From Rhodococcus sp. (in: high G+C Gram-positive bacteria) (GTDB lineage: Bacteria > Actinomycetota > Actinomycetes > Mycobacteriales > Mycobacteriaceae): a stretch of DNA of 33,890 bases. The DNA lies in contig SEEV01000026.1 of assembly GCA_004211695.1 (NCBI GenBank), forward strand, positions 1-33,890, in the 5' to 3' direction. Numbering within the stretch: the first letter of the stretch is position 1; the number at the start of each line of letters is the position of its first letter. Below are positions 33,677 through 33,890 of this stretch, one piece after another. The translations under genes were made by a program, and so were the position numbers. Below the pieces are notes generated by a model. It saw nothing but the letters and a program-made list of their open reading frames with translations, did not search any database and had not been told where the DNA came from.

Positions 33677-33890
33677 ATGCGCATCGGCGAGGCGGCGGCA
33701 TACCCGAGCATGTCGGTGGTGGGGGTCCGGAAGGCCGCGTCGGTAGGGCCGGTTACCGTCTCGGCGTACAGGTTCCGGTCGGCGAGTCTTCGATCGGGAG
33801 GATCTCGACGTCTACCTGGGTCGACCTACACCGGAGAGTGTTCGGGCCGACAGGGCGGAAGCGTTGTACTGCCGGGTGTCCGGCTCGACC
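33677..33890 (+). mobile_element. IS607-type serine recombinase (TnpA) 5' fragment, frameshifted, runs off the window
   Basis: ATG 33677 begins MRIGEAAAYPSMSVVGVRKA, a MerR-like helix-turn-helix as found at the N-terminus of IS607 transposases. The frame then degrades, and from about 33783 a second frame continues it: RRVFDREDLDVYLGRP, then EALYCRVSGS at the right edge. The LYCRVSG segment is where the catalytic Ser of the resolvase domain lies. Between 33740 and 33783 a net one-base shift separates the two parts, so the gene is probably inactive unless the shift is programmed. The rest, and any tnpB, would lie to the right. Confidence 0.7.

Overview
The window is high-GC DNA with dense, overlapping operons, GTG/ATG starts behind purine-rich ribosome binding sites, a WhiB regulator, an actinobacterial-type gas vesicle cluster and many oxidoreductases. 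This fits a soil actinomycete of the Nocardiaceae, most likely Rhodococcus; that assignment is inferred from gene content, not from a database match. No tRNA, rRNA or CRISPR array was seen.

Layout: (1) 1-4234, plus strand: a nine-gene gas vesicle cluster (SRPBCC protein with an acidic/AT-hook tail, then gvpA-F-G-O-J-L-S-K), nearly all overlapping or a few bases apart, with neither gvpN nor gvpC in view. (2) 4343-9671: ordinary genes (small secreted proteins, a DUF2867-like protein, a WhiB4-like regulator, a CYTH-CHAD protein, a SixA-like phosphatase, an APC permease). (3) 9766-18947: a catabolic locus. Leftward it has a cytochrome P450, aldehyde dehydrogenase, SDR and a short pyruvate-phosphate-dikinase-like kinase (ATP-grasp plus phosphohistidine domain, no PEP/pyruvate barrel), then a TetR regulator and a KshB-like FAD/2Fe-2S reductase. 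Rightward it has an acyl-CoA/aryl-CoA ligase and a winged-helix-like protein. Three promoters in this locus share a GTGA-N8-TCAC element, which makes it look like one TetR regulon. (4) 18990-20140: a divergent XRE regulator/methionine aminopeptidase pair with two identical-architecture palindromes (GGTAT-N4-ATACC) between them. (5) 20179-28344: a LysR-controlled locus. Leftward it has a large APC permease, an SDR and a small unknown ORF; rightward a class B flavin monooxygenase, an NADP-type glutamate dehydrogenase and another SDR. Perfect TCAAGG-N5-CCTTGA palindromes lie upstream of both arms. (6) 28362-29600: a decayed stretch with an aspartase remnant and an SRPBCC gene cut by an in-frame amber codon. 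(7) 29603-33637: a hormone-sensitive-lipase-type hydrolase, an SDR/SnoaL-like pair with a divergent TetR, a small membrane protein and an exported protein. (8) 33677-end: the beginning of a frameshifted IS607-type serine recombinase, so the right edge enters a mobile element.

Main hypothesis: locus 3 may activate a hydroxylated substrate by ATP-dependent phosphorylation, oxidise it with the P450, alcohol and aldehyde dehydrogenases, and pass the acid to CoA. The logic recalls the CreHI/CreJEF 4-cresol pathway of Corynebacterium glutamicum. Locus 5 looks like uptake and oxidation of a nitrogenous compound with glutamate dehydrogenase handling the ammonium. Both readings are inferences from gene content and shared operators.
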